DNA of 64,000 nucleotides, from assembly GCF_034044715.1 (NCBI RefSeq), contig NZ_JAXCLW010000001.1:1178001-1242000 (forward strand). Direction: 5' to 3'. This DNA is from Dongia_B soli (lineage in GTDB: Bacteria; Pseudomonadota; Alphaproteobacteria; Dongiales; Dongiaceae). Made by a program: the position numbers and the translations under genes. Of the stretch, positions 43,349 through 51,583 are shown one piece after another (positions within the stretch are counted from its first letter, which is position 1; each line of letters begins with the position of its first letter). The notes under the pieces are model-generated. The model worked only from the letters and a program-made list of their open reading frames with translations, was not told where the DNA came from and did not search any database.

Positions 43349-43894
43349 ATGCGCAAGTTTGGCGTATTGGCCGGCTTTGGCCGGAATGCGGCGCGTGTCG
43401 CCGAGGAAGAGGCCAGGAAGAAGGCGAAGACCGCCAAAGCCGAGGAAGATGATCAGGACGAAACCGAGGCTGAGGACGAGGAAGAAGACGCCGAAGAGGA
43501 AGCCGCCGAAGACGACGACACCGACGAGGGTGACGCAGCGGCCGAAGACGGCGAGTCTGATGAGGATGACGAGGACAGCAAGCAGGATGCTCGCAAGGCA
43601 CGGCGTCAGGAGCGCAAGCGTTGCCAGGCGATCGTCACCTCGGCGGAGGCTGAGGGCAGACTGGCTTTGGCCTGCCATTTCGCATTCGGGACATCGATGA
43701 GCGTGAAGTCGGCGATTGCCGGCCTCAAGGCTGCGCCGAAGGCCGAAGCGGGCGGCAAGGGCGGCCTGGCTGCGGCCATGGCCCAGCTCGGTAATCCCAA
43801 GCTTGGGATGGACGGCAAGAAGGCCCCGCAGAGCCGTGCCGGCATCGATCATCGGGCGATCTACGACAGATTCAACGGCGCGAAGTCGCGCTAA
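43349..43894 (+). CDS. Putative head scaffold, acidic
   Basis: 181 residues. A basic start (MRKFGVLAGFGRNAARVAEE) is followed by about 50 residues of nearly continuous Asp/Glu, then a basic C-terminal half. A position between protease and decoration/capsid genes plus extreme charge suggests a scaffold or assembly aid, the role of lambda Nu3. GGAG precedes the ATG at 43349. Confidence 0.7.
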   Translation: MRKFGVLAGFGRNAARVAEEEARKKAKTAKAEEDDQDETEAEDEEEDAEEEAAEDDDTDEGDAAAEDGESDEDDEDSKQDARKARRQERKRCQAIVTSAEAEGRLALACHFAFGTSMSVKSAIAGLKAAPKAEAGGKGGLAAAMAQLGNPKLGMDGKKAPQSRAGIDHRAIYDRFNGAKSR

Positions 43895-43951
43895 CCCATC
43901 AATCTCGCGGCCGGAGATCGGCCATCCACTCTAGTGCATGGGAGTTACCAC

Positions 43952-44602
43952 ATGCCTCAGGTCATTAAAGAGGGCCGGTATACCGGCGAATTTATCGTCT
44001 CCGAAGCGAACGGCCATCGCAGTCGCGAGCAGGTCGTCTTGTTGGCGGGAGAAAACCTCGAAGCCGGATCGGTTCTGGGTCGCACCCTGGCCGGTGCGGT
44101 TGCGGCTGCCCAGCCGAAGGCCGGCAATACCGGCAATGGCGTCATGGGCGCCATCACAGTCGATGGTGCGGCGAAGATCGGCCAGTATCTTTTGACCATC
44201 ACGGCGGCGACGGCAAATGCCGGCAGTTTCACGGTCGAGGATCCCGACGGCATCGAGGTCGGCAATGGCGACGTGGCCGCAGCCTTCGAGGGCGGCGGTC
44301 TATCCTTCACCCTGGCTGACGGGGCGGTGGATTTCGGTGTTGGTGACGGCTTCGTCATCGCGGTCTCGGGCGGCACCGAAAAATACAAGCAGTGGAATCC
44401 CGCGAGTGACGATGGCTCGGCTGATGCCGTTGCCGTCTTGTACGACAATGTTGATGCCACCGATGGTGATCATCGTGCCGTTGTCATTTGCCGGGACGCC
44501 GAGGTAAACGGCCAGTGTCTCGCCTATTTCGAGGACGCCGAGGCCGACGACATTGCCTTGGCCGCCGCCCAGCTCGCAAAGCGCGGCATCGTCGTCCGAT
44601 AG
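43952..44602 (+). CDS. Head decoration protein (D-like)
   Basis: 216 residues: YTGEFIVSEANGHRSREQVVL near the N-terminus and WNPASDDGSADAVAVLYDNVDATDGDHRAVVI later match the lambda D/HDPD family, which trimerises on expanded heads and stabilises them. A middle insertion (residues about 60-130, Gly/Ala/Val-rich beta repeats such as ITAATANAGSFTVEDPDG) is extra relative to the short lambda D and may be a surface domain. Confidence 0.88.
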   Translation: MPQVIKEGRYTGEFIVSEANGHRSREQVVLLAGENLEAGSVLGRTLAGAVAAAQPKAGNTGNGVMGAITVDGAAKIGQYLLTITAATANAGSFTVEDPDGIEVGNGDVAAAFEGGGLSFTLADGAVDFGVGDGFVIAVSGGTEKYKQWNPASDDGSADAVAVLYDNVDATDGDHRAVVICRDAEVNGQCLAYFEDAEADDIALAAAQLAKRGIVVR

Positions 44603-44664
44603 GCGCCAGCCCGCCTTCCCATGTGGCGCAGTAGCGCCTTTTCATTTCGATAGGAGAGCTCCCC

Positions 44665-45720
44665 ATGGCGTGGGAAATCCCGAATATCTTCACGGGCAAC
44701 GCCTTTTCGGCGATCAGCCTGACCACCATGATTAATAATGTGCCCTATGCGCCCAATTTCCTCGGGTCGCAAAACATCTTCGCTGCCGATGGTGTGCGGA
44801 CCACGGATGTCGGCATCCTGTCGCGCAACGGTGCGCTGGAAATCGTTGCGACCAGCGAACGCGGTTCGCCCCCGCCGCAGAGTGGCCACCCCAAGCGAGA
44901 TGTTCGCAAGGCGACCGCCGCTCATATTGCACTTGAGGGCACTGTTTATGCCGACGAAGTGCAGGGCGCCTTTGCCGATGGCATGGTCAGCGGCCAGCCG
45001 GAGCTGGAAACGGCACAGGGCCTGCTTGAGGATCGGCTCAATGGTCCGTTCGGCCTGCGAGCTCGGATCGAACTCACGCATGAATACCATCGCCTCGGCG
45101 GCATTCAGGGCATTGTCGTCGATAAGGATGGATCGACGCTCTACAACTGGTACCAATTCTTCGATATTGCACCGATGGCAGATGGCGCGACGAATTTCGG
45201 AGCGCTCACCGCCGATAAGGGCACCTTCGAGATGCAGTGTAACAAGTGGGTGCGGGAGATGCTCAGGGAGCTCGAAGGGCTGCCGGTCACGACAATGGTC
45301 CCGGTCGTCTTGTGCGGCGATAATTATTATGACCAGGTCTATTCCAACAAGGAAGTGAAGGCTGCGCGGGCCACGTCGGATACTGGCCGGGACTCCGATG
45401 TCTTCAAGGAGATCAAGGCCTTCAGCCACTTCTATTACGGCGGCATTACCTGGGCCAATTATCGCGGCACCAAGGATGGCAAAGTCGGCATCGGCACCGA
45501 CGAGGCTCGGTTGTTCCCGATGGGTGTGACTGGGCTCTTCCAGATGCTCTTCGCCCCGCCTGACATCATGGGGATGACGAATATGAAGGGCCTGCCGGTC
45601 CATGCCTTCATGCCGCCGGAGCGTCAGACCAGTCGTCAGGCGGTTGTGGAAGCACAATCGAATCCGCTGACTATCTGTCTGCGGCCACGTGCGTTGCGCC
45701 GGCTGACCATGACGGGCTGA
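44665..45720 (+). CDS. Major capsid protein E
   Basis: 351 residues of the lambda GpE family. It has SRNGALEIVATSERGSPPPQ, IALEGTVYADEVQGAF, IELTHEYHRLGGIQGIVVDKDG, and YGGITWANYRGTKDGKVGIGTDEARLFP. It forms the icosahedral shell. AGGAGAGC precedes the ATG. The stop is followed after eight bases by an exact 15-bp palindrome. Confidence 0.94.
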   Translation: MAWEIPNIFTGNAFSAISLTTMINNVPYAPNFLGSQNIFAADGVRTTDVGILSRNGALEIVATSERGSPPPQSGHPKRDVRKATAAHIALEGTVYADEVQGAFADGMVSGQPELETAQGLLEDRLNGPFGLRARIELTHEYHRLGGIQGIVVDKDGSTLYNWYQFFDIAPMADGATNFGALTADKGTFEMQCNKWVREMLRELEGLPVTTMVPVVLCGDNYYDQVYSNKEVKAARATSDTGRDSDVFKEIKAFSHFYYGGITWANYRGTKDGKVGIGTDEARLFPMGVTGLFQMLFAPPDIMGMTNMKGLPVHAFMPPERQTSRQAVVEAQSNPLTICLRPRALRRLTMTG

Positions 45721-45728
45721 TCTCTAAG

Positions 45729-45743
45729 GCGAACGGCGTTCGC
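45729..45743. repeat. 15-bp palindrome GCGAACGGCGTTCGC after the capsid gene (exact)
   Basis: Intergenic, eight bases after the capsid stop and 52 bases before the next start. No T-run follows, so it does not look like an intrinsic terminator. Confidence 0.85.
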
Positions 45744-45795
45744 GATGACAGCGAGGGCGGCCTAGAGCCGCCTTCACTGTTTCAGGGAGGTGCTT

Positions 45796-46383
45796 ATGCC
45801 GATCAGCATGAAGGTCTCGATCGATTTCTCGCAGTTCAAGCAGGCGCTGAGCCAGCTCGGCGAGAAACACTTCCGTGCCGCCGGCATGATCGCCGTCAAC
45901 GACACCGCGCGCCAGGCCAATAACCTGGCCGTCAAGCTTGTCGCCAAGGAAAGTGGCCTCAAATCGTCGGATGTGCGGAAGCGCGTACGGATCATCAGGG
46001 CCAGCCGATCGACCTTGACGGCGATCGTGCGCGGATCTGGCCGGGCATTACCGCTCTATACCTTCAATGCGCGCCAGACCAAAGCCGGTGTTTCGGCGAA
46101 GGCCTGGGGCAAACGGAAGGTCTATCGCGGCTCGTTTATCGCGACCATGAGGACCGGCCATGTCGGCGTCTTTACCCGCACCGGTGATGATCGGCTGCCG
46201 ATCAAGGAGCTGTTTGGTCCAGGCGTTGCTGGAACGATGGGCCGGGCGGAAGTCCGCGCGCAAATCGAGGCGCTGATCCGTGAAAGGCTGCCCATCAATG
46301 TGAAGCGCCAGATGGAACGCCGTCTTCGGGCCATTTCCGGCAAGGCAAGGCTCGCAGCGGCGGCGAAGAGCAAGCTTCGATAG
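45796..46383 (+). CDS. Minor tail / head-tail protein (lambda Z-like)
   Basis: 195 residues: VNDTARQANNLAVKLVAKESGLKSSDVRKRV and RTGHVGVFTRTGDDRLPIKELFGPGV are typical of the prophage minor tail protein Z family. It acts at the head-tail connection. The ATG at 45796 follows AGGGAGG; a GTG six bases earlier is in frame. Confidence 0.85.
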   Translation: MPISMKVSIDFSQFKQALSQLGEKHFRAAGMIAVNDTARQANNLAVKLVAKESGLKSSDVRKRVRIIRASRSTLTAIVRGSGRALPLYTFNARQTKAGVSAKAWGKRKVYRGSFIATMRTGHVGVFTRTGDDRLPIKELFGPGVAGTMGRAEVRAQIEALIRERLPINVKRQMERRLRAISGKARLAAAAKSKLR

Positions 46384-46398
46384 CGGAAAATTGGAGGC

Positions 46399-46731
46399 GT
46401 GGCGGTGGCGATCGATTTTGACGAGCTGGTCCTGGCGCCTTGCCAGGAGATTTTCGGCGCCGATGTGCTGTTCCAGCCGAAATCCGGCGGCATCTTCCAC
46501 CTCAGAGGCATCTTCATCGGCGATTTTCAGCCGGTTGAGGTGACGACCGAGGGCGTAGTCCAGGGGCAGACCCAGGTTATCGGTCTGCGCCGGCACCTGT
46601 TGCCGCAAGAAGTGCGTCCACGCGACCTTTTCATCATCACCGACAAGCGTGGTGTCGCTTGCACATACGAAGTGAGCGAAGTCCAGCCCGACAGCGAAGG
46701 CGACGTCCAGGTGCATCTCTTCACAAAGTGA
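46399..46731 (+). CDS. Head-tail attachment protein (putative)
   Basis: 110 residues, mainly beta (GADVLFQPKSGGIFHLRGIF; RDLFIITDKRGVACTYEVSEV), the size and position of a lambda FII-like connector. The start is GTG after GGAGG. Assigned by position and general look. Confidence 0.65.
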   Translation: MAVAIDFDELVLAPCQEIFGADVLFQPKSGGIFHLRGIFIGDFQPVEVTTEGVVQGQTQVIGLRRHLLPQEVRPRDLFIITDKRGVACTYEVSEVQPDSEGDVQVHLFTK

Positions 46732-46748
46732 ACGTTGAGGGCGTTTCC

Positions 46749-47318
46749 ATGGCTTTTCGATCAGATCTCCGCAGGCGCACGGTCGCTGTGCTAAGCCGGG
46801 CCGCACTCGTGCCGAACGGCCATGTCCACAACAGCCGGAAATTGCCGACGGAGCGCGCGGAGCTCGATGCAATCTCGGTTTTCACCTTGAATTCGGAGCA
46901 ATCGGGGCCCAACGCCTGGATGTCAGCGCCGCAATTCGATGCCGAAACCGAACTGAGTATCGAGGTGGCCATCGATGACGATGACGATGAAGCTCTTGCG
47001 GACAAGATCGACACGCTTTGTGAGCGCATCGTCGAGGTCCTGTTGACCGATGCCGACTGGGTCCGCGCCATCCAGGGCGTATCTTCGGTCAACACGGCCA
47101 TCCGGCCCGATACGAAGTCGGACAAGCGCACCGCCGGCGGCACGATCACCATGACGGTGACGATGAGCCAGATCTACGAGCCGGTTGTCACGGACGATTT
47201 CGACAGTACCGAAATCAAAACGGACGTGATCGATCCGATCGCTGATCCGAACAAGCAGTACCCTGGCCCTGACGGCCGCATCGAGGTCAGGCAGGTCATC
47301 GACCTGCCGCAAGACTGA
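46749..47318 (+). CDS. Tail terminator / gpU-like protein (putative)
   Basis: 189 residues. The core FDAETELSIEVAIDDDDDEALADKIDTLCERIVEVLLTDADW followed by beta strands (GGTITMTVTMSQIYEPV) is the tail-terminator fold pattern. The position before the sheath fits. The start at 46749 (MAFRSDLRRRTVAV) follows GAGGGCG. Confidence 0.7.
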   Translation: MAFRSDLRRRTVAVLSRAALVPNGHVHNSRKLPTERAELDAISVFTLNSEQSGPNAWMSAPQFDAETELSIEVAIDDDDDEALADKIDTLCERIVEVLLTDADWVRAIQGVSSVNTAIRPDTKSDKRTAGGTITMTVTMSQIYEPVVTDDFDSTEIKTDVIDPIADPNKQYPGPDGRIEVRQVIDLPQD

Positions 47319-47355
47319 TTCAATCCGCCATTTCGGCCAATCTTTGGAGCCTGCC

Positions 47356-47541
47356 ATGCGCGTAAAGCCTGCGCCGGGGATGACGATCGTCGACCCGGAT
47401 CGTCACGACATCTTGCCGGCCGAAGGTCGGAACGTCCCCGAAACCGCCTATTGGCGTCGCCGTCTCAATGACGGCGGCATCGTTCTTGACGCGTCCGAGC
47501 AGAGTTCCGCGCCGGCCGCAGCTTCGCCGAAAGGAGCTTAA
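47356..47541 (+). CDS. DUF2635 protein
   Basis: 61 residues: VKPAPGMTIVDPDRHDILPAEGRNVPETAYWRRRLNDGGI matches DUF2635, a small protein always found just before the sheath gene in Mu-like tails (Mu gp38 position). Function is unknown. Confidence 0.88.
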   Translation: MRVKPAPGMTIVDPDRHDILPAEGRNVPETAYWRRRLNDGGIVLDASEQSSAPAAASPKGA

Positions 47542-47543
47542 TC

Positions 47544-49043
47544 ATGGGGGTCTCTTTCAATCATATCGACCCGGCGACCCGCGTTCCGCTGTTCTATGCG
47601 GAGCTGGATAACAGCCAGGCCAGCTACTACCAGAATCAGCAGCGCGCGTTGCTGATTGCCCAGATGCTGCCCGGTGGCACCGCCGAGCCCTTGAAGCCGA
47701 TCCTGATGGGCGGCCTGGGCCAGGAAGCGGCGCTGTTTGGCGCCGGGTCGCACCTCGCCCGCATGGTCAATGTCTATCGCCAGAATGATGCCTTCGGCGA
47801 GATCTGGTGCTTGCCGATGCCGGCCGATGAGGCGGCGGTCGAGGCCGAGGGGACGATCACCATTGCCGGCGTCCCCACGGCGGGCGGTACGATCTATCTC
47901 TACATCGCCAATCAACTAGTCAAGGTGAAGGCGCTGCCCGGCGATTCCGCGACCGTGATCGCCACGGCGCTGAAGACCGCGATCAATGCGCTCACCTCAT
48001 TGCCGGTCACCGCCGCCTCCGAAGCCGGCGTGATCACGTTGACGGCAACCCAAGCGGGTCTCGCCGGCAACGATATCGACCTTCGGATCAATCTCAACGG
48101 CGCGGTTGGTGGCGAGACGACGCCGGCCGGAATCACCATCACGATCGAGGCGATGAGCGGCGGCACCGGTGCACCCGATGTTGCTGCCGCCCTGGCGGCC
48201 AAGGGAGACGAAGAATTCGACTTCGTCGGCATCCCTTACACCGACGCCGTGTCGTTGAACGCGATCCGAGACGAATGGGATGAGGAAACCGGCTGCTGGT
48301 CCTGGTTGCGCCAGGTCTATGGCCATGTCTTCTCGGCGAAGCGCGGCACTGTCAGCGGTCTGCAGACATTCGGCATCACGCGGAACGATCCGCATGTCAC
48401 CATTGCCGGTTACAACGATAGTGCGACGCCGCCTTGGGAAGTAACCGCGGCTTGGGTTGCGCAGTCGGCAGTATCGCTGCGCATCGATCCTGCCCGTCCG
48501 TTGCAAACGCTGCCGCTGGTCGGCGTGTCCGCGCCGCCGATGGAAAGCCGCTTCAGCATCAGCGAACGGCAGACGCTTCTCACCTGTGGTGTCGCCACAT
48601 CGACGACCAGCCGTGACGGCGTGGTGCATATCGAGCGGGCGGTGACGACCTACCAGCGCAATGCCTGGGGCCAGCCAGATCCGTCCTATCTCGATGTCGA
48701 GACGCTCTACACGCTGGCCTATGTCTTGCGCTTCATGAAGCAGGCCATCACACAGAAGTACGGGCGGCACAAACTGGCGAATGACGGGACGGCCTTCGGG
48801 CCGGGCCAGGCCATGGTGACGCCGAAGGTCATCAAGGCCGAAATCGTCGCGCAGTACCGGGCGCTTGAGGAGATGGGGCTCGTTGAGAACACGGATCTGT
48901 TCAAGGCAAATCTCATCGTGGAGCGCGCCGCCGACAATCCGAACCGGATCAACGTCCTGTATCCGCCGGATCTGGTGAATCAGCTGCGTATTTTCGCGGT
49001 GCTGGCGCAGTTCCGTCTGCAATACCCGGCAGTCGCCGCTTAA
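47544..49043 (+). CDS. Contractile tail sheath protein
   Basis: 499 residues of the Mu/P2-type sheath. The N-terminus SFNHIDPATRVPLFYAELDN, the central beta-rich insertion (EGTITIAGVPTAGGTIYLYI), FVGIPYTDAVSLNAIRDEWD, HVTIAGYNDSATPPWE, and C-terminal LRFMKQAITQKYGRHKLANDG fit the Mu L family. It marks the phage as a myovirus type. Confidence 0.94.
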   Translation: MGVSFNHIDPATRVPLFYAELDNSQASYYQNQQRALLIAQMLPGGTAEPLKPILMGGLGQEAALFGAGSHLARMVNVYRQNDAFGEIWCLPMPADEAAVEAEGTITIAGVPTAGGTIYLYIANQLVKVKALPGDSATVIATALKTAINALTSLPVTAASEAGVITLTATQAGLAGNDIDLRINLNGAVGGETTPAGITITIEAMSGGTGAPDVAAALAAKGDEEFDFVGIPYTDAVSLNAIRDEWDEETGCWSWLRQVYGHVFSAKRGTVSGLQTFGITRNDPHVTIAGYNDSATPPWEVTAAWVAQSAVSLRIDPARPLQTLPLVGVSAPPMESRFSISERQTLLTCGVATSTTSRDGVVHIERAVTTYQRNAWGQPDPSYLDVETLYTLAYVLRFMKQAITQKYGRHKLANDGTAFGPGQAMVTPKVIKAEIVAQYRALEEMGLVENTDLFKANLIVERAADNPNRINVLYPPDLVNQLRIFAVLAQFRLQYPAVAA

Positions 49044-49067
49044 GCGATCCAGGCATAGGAGAATTAA

Positions 49068-49433
49068 ATGGCTGACAATCGCATTGCTGGCGTCTGCTAT
49101 CTCAAGGCGGACGGCCAGCAATTCGCCCTCAAGGGCGATCTGACGATCAACATCGACAAAGTGACGCGCACCGGTGTGGCTGGCGCTGACCGGGTGCACG
49201 GCTTCACCGAAACGGTGAATATCCCGTTCATCAGCGGGACCGTGTCGCTCACCAGTGATCTCTCGATCGAGAAGCTCCAGGCGATGACCGATGTAACCGT
49301 CGTTGCCGAGTTGGCGAACGGCAAATCCTACATCTTGCGAAACGCTTGGTCGGCGGAATCGCGTGAACTGAATGCCAGCGAGGGCCAAACACCTTTGCGC
49401 TTCGAAGGCAAAAGCGGGGAGGAGCTGACCTGA
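49068..49433 (+). CDS. Tail tube protein (Mu M-like)
   Basis: 121 residues: RIAGVCYLKADGQQFALKGDLTI, then KVTRTGVAGADRVHGFTET-VPFISGTVSLTSDLSIEKLQ. It is the Mu gpM-type tube, always after the sheath. AGGAGA precedes the ATG. It overlaps the chaperone gene by one base. Confidence 0.93.
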   Translation: MADNRIAGVCYLKADGQQFALKGDLTINIDKVTRTGVAGADRVHGFTETVNIPFISGTVSLTSDLSIEKLQAMTDVTVVAELANGKSYILRNAWSAESRELNASEGQTPLRFEGKSGEELT

Positions 49434-49720
49434 TGGAAACCATCGATTTGCAATACCCGATCGCGGCGGGAAGTGCGCAGATTTCCCGCATCTCGCTTAA
49501 GAGGCCGACCGTGGGTGACATGAGAGCGATCGAAGGTCAGAAATCCAAGATGGCTGCTGTTTCGACCCTGTTGGGCAAGGTCGCAACCCTTCCCGATCAT
49601 CCGGACCTGCCCGTCACGCCGTCACTGCTCGATAAGCTCGATTTCACCGACTTCGCGGCACTCACCGAGAAGGTTGAAAGTTTTTTGCCGAAAGGCCGGG
49701 AGACTGGCGAGAACGACTAG
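49433..49720 (+). CDS. Tail assembly chaperone, zero-frame product
   Basis: 95 residues (IDLQYPIAAGSAQISRISLKRPTVGDMRAIEG; LPVTPSLLDKLDFTDFAALTEKVESFL), the Mu gp41/P2 E-type chaperone that binds tape measure protein during tail building. Its last codons contain the slippery heptamer at 49681-49687, so part of the ribosomes should make the longer product. Confidence 0.9.
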   Translation: METIDLQYPIAAGSAQISRISLKRPTVGDMRAIEGQKSKMAAVSTLLGKVATLPDHPDLPVTPSLLDKLDFTDFAALTEKVESFLPKGRETGEND

Positions 49721-49848
49721 CCGATCTCGCATATTTCTTCCGGTTTCAGCCTTCCGAACTCATGGCGATGACCTGCGAGGATCTGGATTTCTGGACCTCG
49801 CAGATACATCGCCTCCTGGATGAATTCAAACGGAGCGACGGAACATGA
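49433..49848 (+). CDS. Tail assembly chaperone, -1 frameshift product
   Basis: The product comes from reading 49433-49687, slipping back one base, then reading from 49687 to the TGA at 49846-49848, about 138 residues. The extension (ADLAYFFRFQPSELMAMTC, then EDLDFWTSQIHRLLDEFKR) has the GpE-type pattern L-A-D-x-A-x-x-F-x-x-x-P-S-E-L, which confirms the second frame as coding. It overlaps the tape measure start by four bases. This is the G/GT or E/E' arrangement of tailed phages. Confidence 0.85.
49681..49687 (+). promoter_or_regulatory. -1 ribosomal slippery site T_TTT_TTG
   Basis: The zero frame reads TTT (49682-49684) TTG (49685-49687), preceded by T. Both tRNAs can re-pair one base back. 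The downstream extension frame begins at 49687 with GCC. Confidence 0.85.
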
Positions 49849-51569
49849 GCGAGGAAATCGACGTCAGCGCCGTCGTGAGCTTGATCGATCGCGTGACTGC
49901 GCCGATCGACCGGATCATGAAGCGGATCGATCGCGTGACGGAGCCGGTAAAACGCGTCAACCGAGCGATGGAGCGTATTGGTACTGCTGCTGGCTTCCCT
50001 AAGATCATGGCCGGGTTCAATGGTGTCAGCTCCTCCGTGCTCCACCTCGGTGGCGCTATCGGCAATCTGCTCGGCCCGTTGACCGCGATCGGCAGCGGGC
50101 TGACCTTGGCCGGGCTCGGTAAGACGATTTCGGACTTCGCGGAGTACGGCGGTCACGTTGACGATCTGTCGACGCGCCTCGGGGTTTCGGCCAAGGCGGT
50201 CCAGGAGTGGACACATTGGGCCAAGCTGGGTGGCGTCGAGCAGGATGCTTTGGAATCGAGCGTCGGCCGCCTAAACCGCAATCTGGCGGACTTGGCGAAC
50301 GGCAAGAACAAGGAGCTGCCGGTCCTGTTTCGCAAGCTGGGCATTAGCGCCAAGGATGCGAACGGTCATTTTCGCAACGCAGAATCGCTGATGCCGGATC
50401 TGGCGGATGCGATCCAGCGCATTCATGACCCGATCGCCCGGACGGCTGTTGCCACTGCGCTGTTCGGCAAGACCGGAGCGGATTTGCTTCCGGCTCTTAA
50501 GGATGGAGCCGAAGGGCTCAGGTCGGCGGGCGAGGAGGCGCGAAAGCTCGGCGAGGTCCTGGATGATGACGCAATTGGCAACGCGGCATCGTTCGGCGAT
50601 GACATGGATCGTCTCGCCGGCGCAGCTCGCGGGCTGGGCTTTAACATCGCATCCAAGCTGCTGCCGTCTCTGTTGCCGTTGATTGAGCGGCTGACGAAAT
50701 GGATCACGGCAAATCGCGAACTGATTTCAGCTCGCATAAGTGACGTTGTGTCGAAATTGGCGGCGGCTCTGGAGCGGATCGACTGGGATGTGGTGGGACG
50801 CGGTGTCGCCGATTTTGCATCCGGGATCAGCCGCGCGGCTGAGTTTGTCGGTGGCTGGCAAAACGCCCTGATTGGCGTCGTTCTCTTCATGAATCGCGAT
50901 CTGATCGGGTCGATATTCGGCGTCGGCAGCGCAATCGTGAAGCTGGGCGGGTTACTACTGGCGAATCCGGTTGTGGCAGCCATTGGCGTTGCCGTGGCGG
51001 CGATCGCCGGCCTCGTCTATGTCGTCTACAAGAACTGGGACAACATCGCCAATTGGTTCCAGGCCAAGCTGGACGCGGTTAAGGCAGCCTTCGACAAAGG
51101 CTTCCTGAGCGGCATCCTGACGCTTCTTGAGCAGTTCAATCCGACCCGGCTCTTTGCCGAGGCGATCAATGGCCTCGTCAACTATCTATTCGGCATCGAC
51201 ATGTTCAAGATCGGCTCCGAGTGGATAGACGGTTTGGTCAAGGCGGTCACCGGAAAGATTTCGGATCTCGGCTCGGCCATCCAAAACACGTTGTCGGGGC
51301 TGTTGGACTTCGGCGGCTTGCTCGGGGGAGACCAGCCGGCAATCGCTGCACCTGGCGTGGGCAAGGTTGCCGGGGGCCGGGGGCCATTGCCGCCCCGCAT
51401 CCCGCTCGCGGCGGCTCAGGCCGCTTTACAGCCGGCGGCAGCGACGGGCCAGGTCGGCATCACGGTAGATTTCCGCAACGTGCCGCAGGGCGCGGAGATC
51501 CGCTCCAATGCACGGGGGAACGCGATCTCCGATATGGAGGTCGGGCGGAGCCGCCAGGGCGCTTTATAA
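49845..51569 (+). CDS. Tail tape measure protein
   Basis: 574 residues, short for this class, implying a short tail. The N-terminal helical repeats VSLIDRVTAPIDRIMKRIDRVTEPVKRVNRAMERI are typical. The middle has TRLGVSAKAVQEWTHWAKLGGV, and a hydrophobic segment follows (NPVVAAIGVAVAAIAGLVYVVYKNWDNI). It sets tail length and passes into the host membrane on infection. It overlaps the frameshifted chaperone. Confidence 0.92.
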   Translation: MSEEIDVSAVVSLIDRVTAPIDRIMKRIDRVTEPVKRVNRAMERIGTAAGFPKIMAGFNGVSSSVLHLGGAIGNLLGPLTAIGSGLTLAGLGKTISDFAEYGGHVDDLSTRLGVSAKAVQEWTHWAKLGGVEQDALESSVGRLNRNLADLANGKNKELPVLFRKLGISAKDANGHFRNAESLMPDLADAIQRIHDPIARTAVATALFGKTGADLLPALKDGAEGLRSAGEEARKLGEVLDDDAIGNAASFGDDMDRLAGAARGLGFNIASKLLPSLLPLIERLTKWITANRELISARISDVVSKLAAALERIDWDVVGRGVADFASGISRAAEFVGGWQNALIGVVLFMNRDLIGSIFGVGSAIVKLGGLLLANPVVAAIGVAVAAIAGLVYVVYKNWDNIANWFQAKLDAVKAAFDKGFLSGILTLLEQFNPTRLFAEAINGLVNYLFGIDMFKIGSEWIDGLVKAVTGKISDLGSAIQNTLSGLLDFGGLLGGDQPAIAAPGVGKVAGGRGPLPPRIPLAAAQAALQPAAATGQVGITVDFRNVPQGAEIRSNARGNAISDMEVGRSRQGAL

Positions 51570-51583
51570 AAGGGATCACCGGC

